Positions 5,412 to 5,872 of a stretch of DNA of 5,872 nt are shown here, piece by piece; the stretch's first letter is position 1, and each line of letters opens with the position of its first letter. The notes beneath the pieces are model-generated. The model made no database searches, was not told the DNA's origin, and saw only the letters and a list, made by a program, of their open reading frames with translations. The position numbers were made by a program, and so were the translations under genes. This DNA comes from Gemmatimonadota bacterium (GTDB lineage: Bacteria > Gemmatimonadota > Gemmatimonadetes > Gemmatimonadales > GWC2-71-9): NCBI GenBank assembly GCA_029884275.1, contig JAOUIC010000127.1, positions 1 to 5,872 of the forward strand, written 5' to 3'.

Positions 5412-5872
5412 ATGCAGTACCGCCTCACCTTGCCGCTCGCCGCGGCCCTCGTGCTCGTCGCCTGCGCCGACGACCCGAGCGAACGCTCTCCCACCGCCCC
5501 GAGCGCCCCGTTCAGGAACGGCGCCAACCTCGAAGTCTCCCCTGAGACCCGCCAACTCGAGGGCCTGGCCCGGCGGTTCGCCCTGGCACTGAACGAACCC
5601 GGCTTCCGCGAGCGGCTCCACGCCCGGCTCAAGGCCTCGCGCTTCCAGGAGAACAAACTTCACTTCCGCCGCACCGTCGAGGCCGACCAGCGGGCGGATC
5701 TCCACGCCGTGGCCCGCGCGTCCGGGGAGCCGGTCGAAGTCGTGGATTCGATCCTCCGCGCAGCGCCGCCGCTCGAGATCTACCTCCCGGTCCCCGAGCA
5801 CCGCGCCGGCTGGAAGGGCGACGACCGGCTCCTGGTGGCCACGGCGGCCCGGGACGGGGACATCCCGGACTT
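5412..5872 (+). CDS. Predicted lipoprotein of unrecognised family, 3' truncated
   Basis: The frame is open from ATG 5412 to the right edge, giving 153 complete codons with no stop. GAGGAGG at 5400-5406 ends 5 nt before the ATG, the best ribosome site in the window. The product starts with a lipoprotein signal (MQYRLTLPLAAALVLVAC, Cys18), followed by ADD and a Ser/Pro-rich flexible stretch to about residue 40. There is no Asp at +2, consistent with outer-membrane sorting. Then comes a charged, helical region (LARRFALALNEPGFRERL, then LKASRFQENKLHFRRTVEAD), and next a segment with PPLEIYLPVPEHRAGW and LLVATAARDGDIPD that looks like the start of a beta-rich domain. I do not recognise the family with confidence, and much of the protein may lie beyond the edge. 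The strong hairpin at 5354-5391 sits in its leader, so it is probably a separate unit from the barrel genes or one controlled by read-through. Confidence 0.82.
   Translation, partial: MQYRLTLPLAAALVLVACADDPSERSPTAPSAPFRNGANLEVSPETRQLEGLARRFALALNEPGFRERLHARLKASRFQENKLHFRRTVEADQRADLHAVARASGEPVEVVDSILRAAPPLEIYLPVPEHRAGWKGDDRLLVATAARDGDIPD

Noticed and set aside
4959..5801. Minus-strand open frame (280 codons) across barrel 3, the gap and the lipoprotein gene
   Set aside because: It spans two well-supported plus-strand genes and a hairpin, has no recognisable domain, and its sequence mirrors the codon bias of the opposite strand.

Overview
The window is strongly GC-rich, with codon third positions dominated by G and C. 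All recognisable genes lie on the plus strand. It carries an anti-sigma-like protein end, a TPR-CHAT protease, small 8-stranded outer-membrane barrels and lipoproteins. Together these suggest a high-GC Gram-negative bacterium. Gemmatimonadota, or a neighbouring soil phylum, is my best guess by style of gene content; this is inference, since no marker gene is present.

Left part (2-3840): the C-terminal end of a protein with an Fn3/Ig-like terminal module (2-322) is followed with essentially no gap by a large TPR-CHAT protein (about 331-3222). The CHAT His and Cys are both intact. In-frame sequence upstream of the first canonical start encodes a convincing lipoprotein signal peptide, so the protease is probably exported and lipid-anchored. 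Its true start seems to be a non-canonical codon, perhaps coupled to the stop of the preceding gene. Only 45 bp later comes the first small outer-membrane beta-barrel gene (3268-3840), which could be co-transcribed.

Middle part (3841-5288): a sigma70-like promoter candidate (TTGATG, 17 bp, TACACT) precedes two closely related beta-barrel genes (4012-4563 and 4734-5288), paralogous to the first. These two are about 73% identical by hand alignment. Their 81-bp upstream leaders also align without gaps at about 72% identity, so the duplication unit included the 5' leader. All three barrels share a Cys-x-x-Cys in what should be the first surface loop. A perfect 8-bp-arm palindrome sits just before the second leader.

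Right part (5289-5872): a very strong hairpin (14 perfect base pairs, extendable to 17, with a 4-nt loop) separates the barrels from a second lipoprotein gene, which runs off the right edge. The hairpin ends only 20 bp before that gene's start codon, so it could be the terminator of the barrel unit, a leader element of the lipoprotein gene, or both.

Overall this is a cell-envelope locus: a probably surface- or periplasm-facing caspase-like protease beside a small expanded family of outer-membrane barrels and a lipoprotein. A functional link between the protease and the barrels is suggested only by adjacency. No stretch longer than about 175 bp lacks a gene. No tRNA, rRNA, CRISPR array or insertion sequence was seen.
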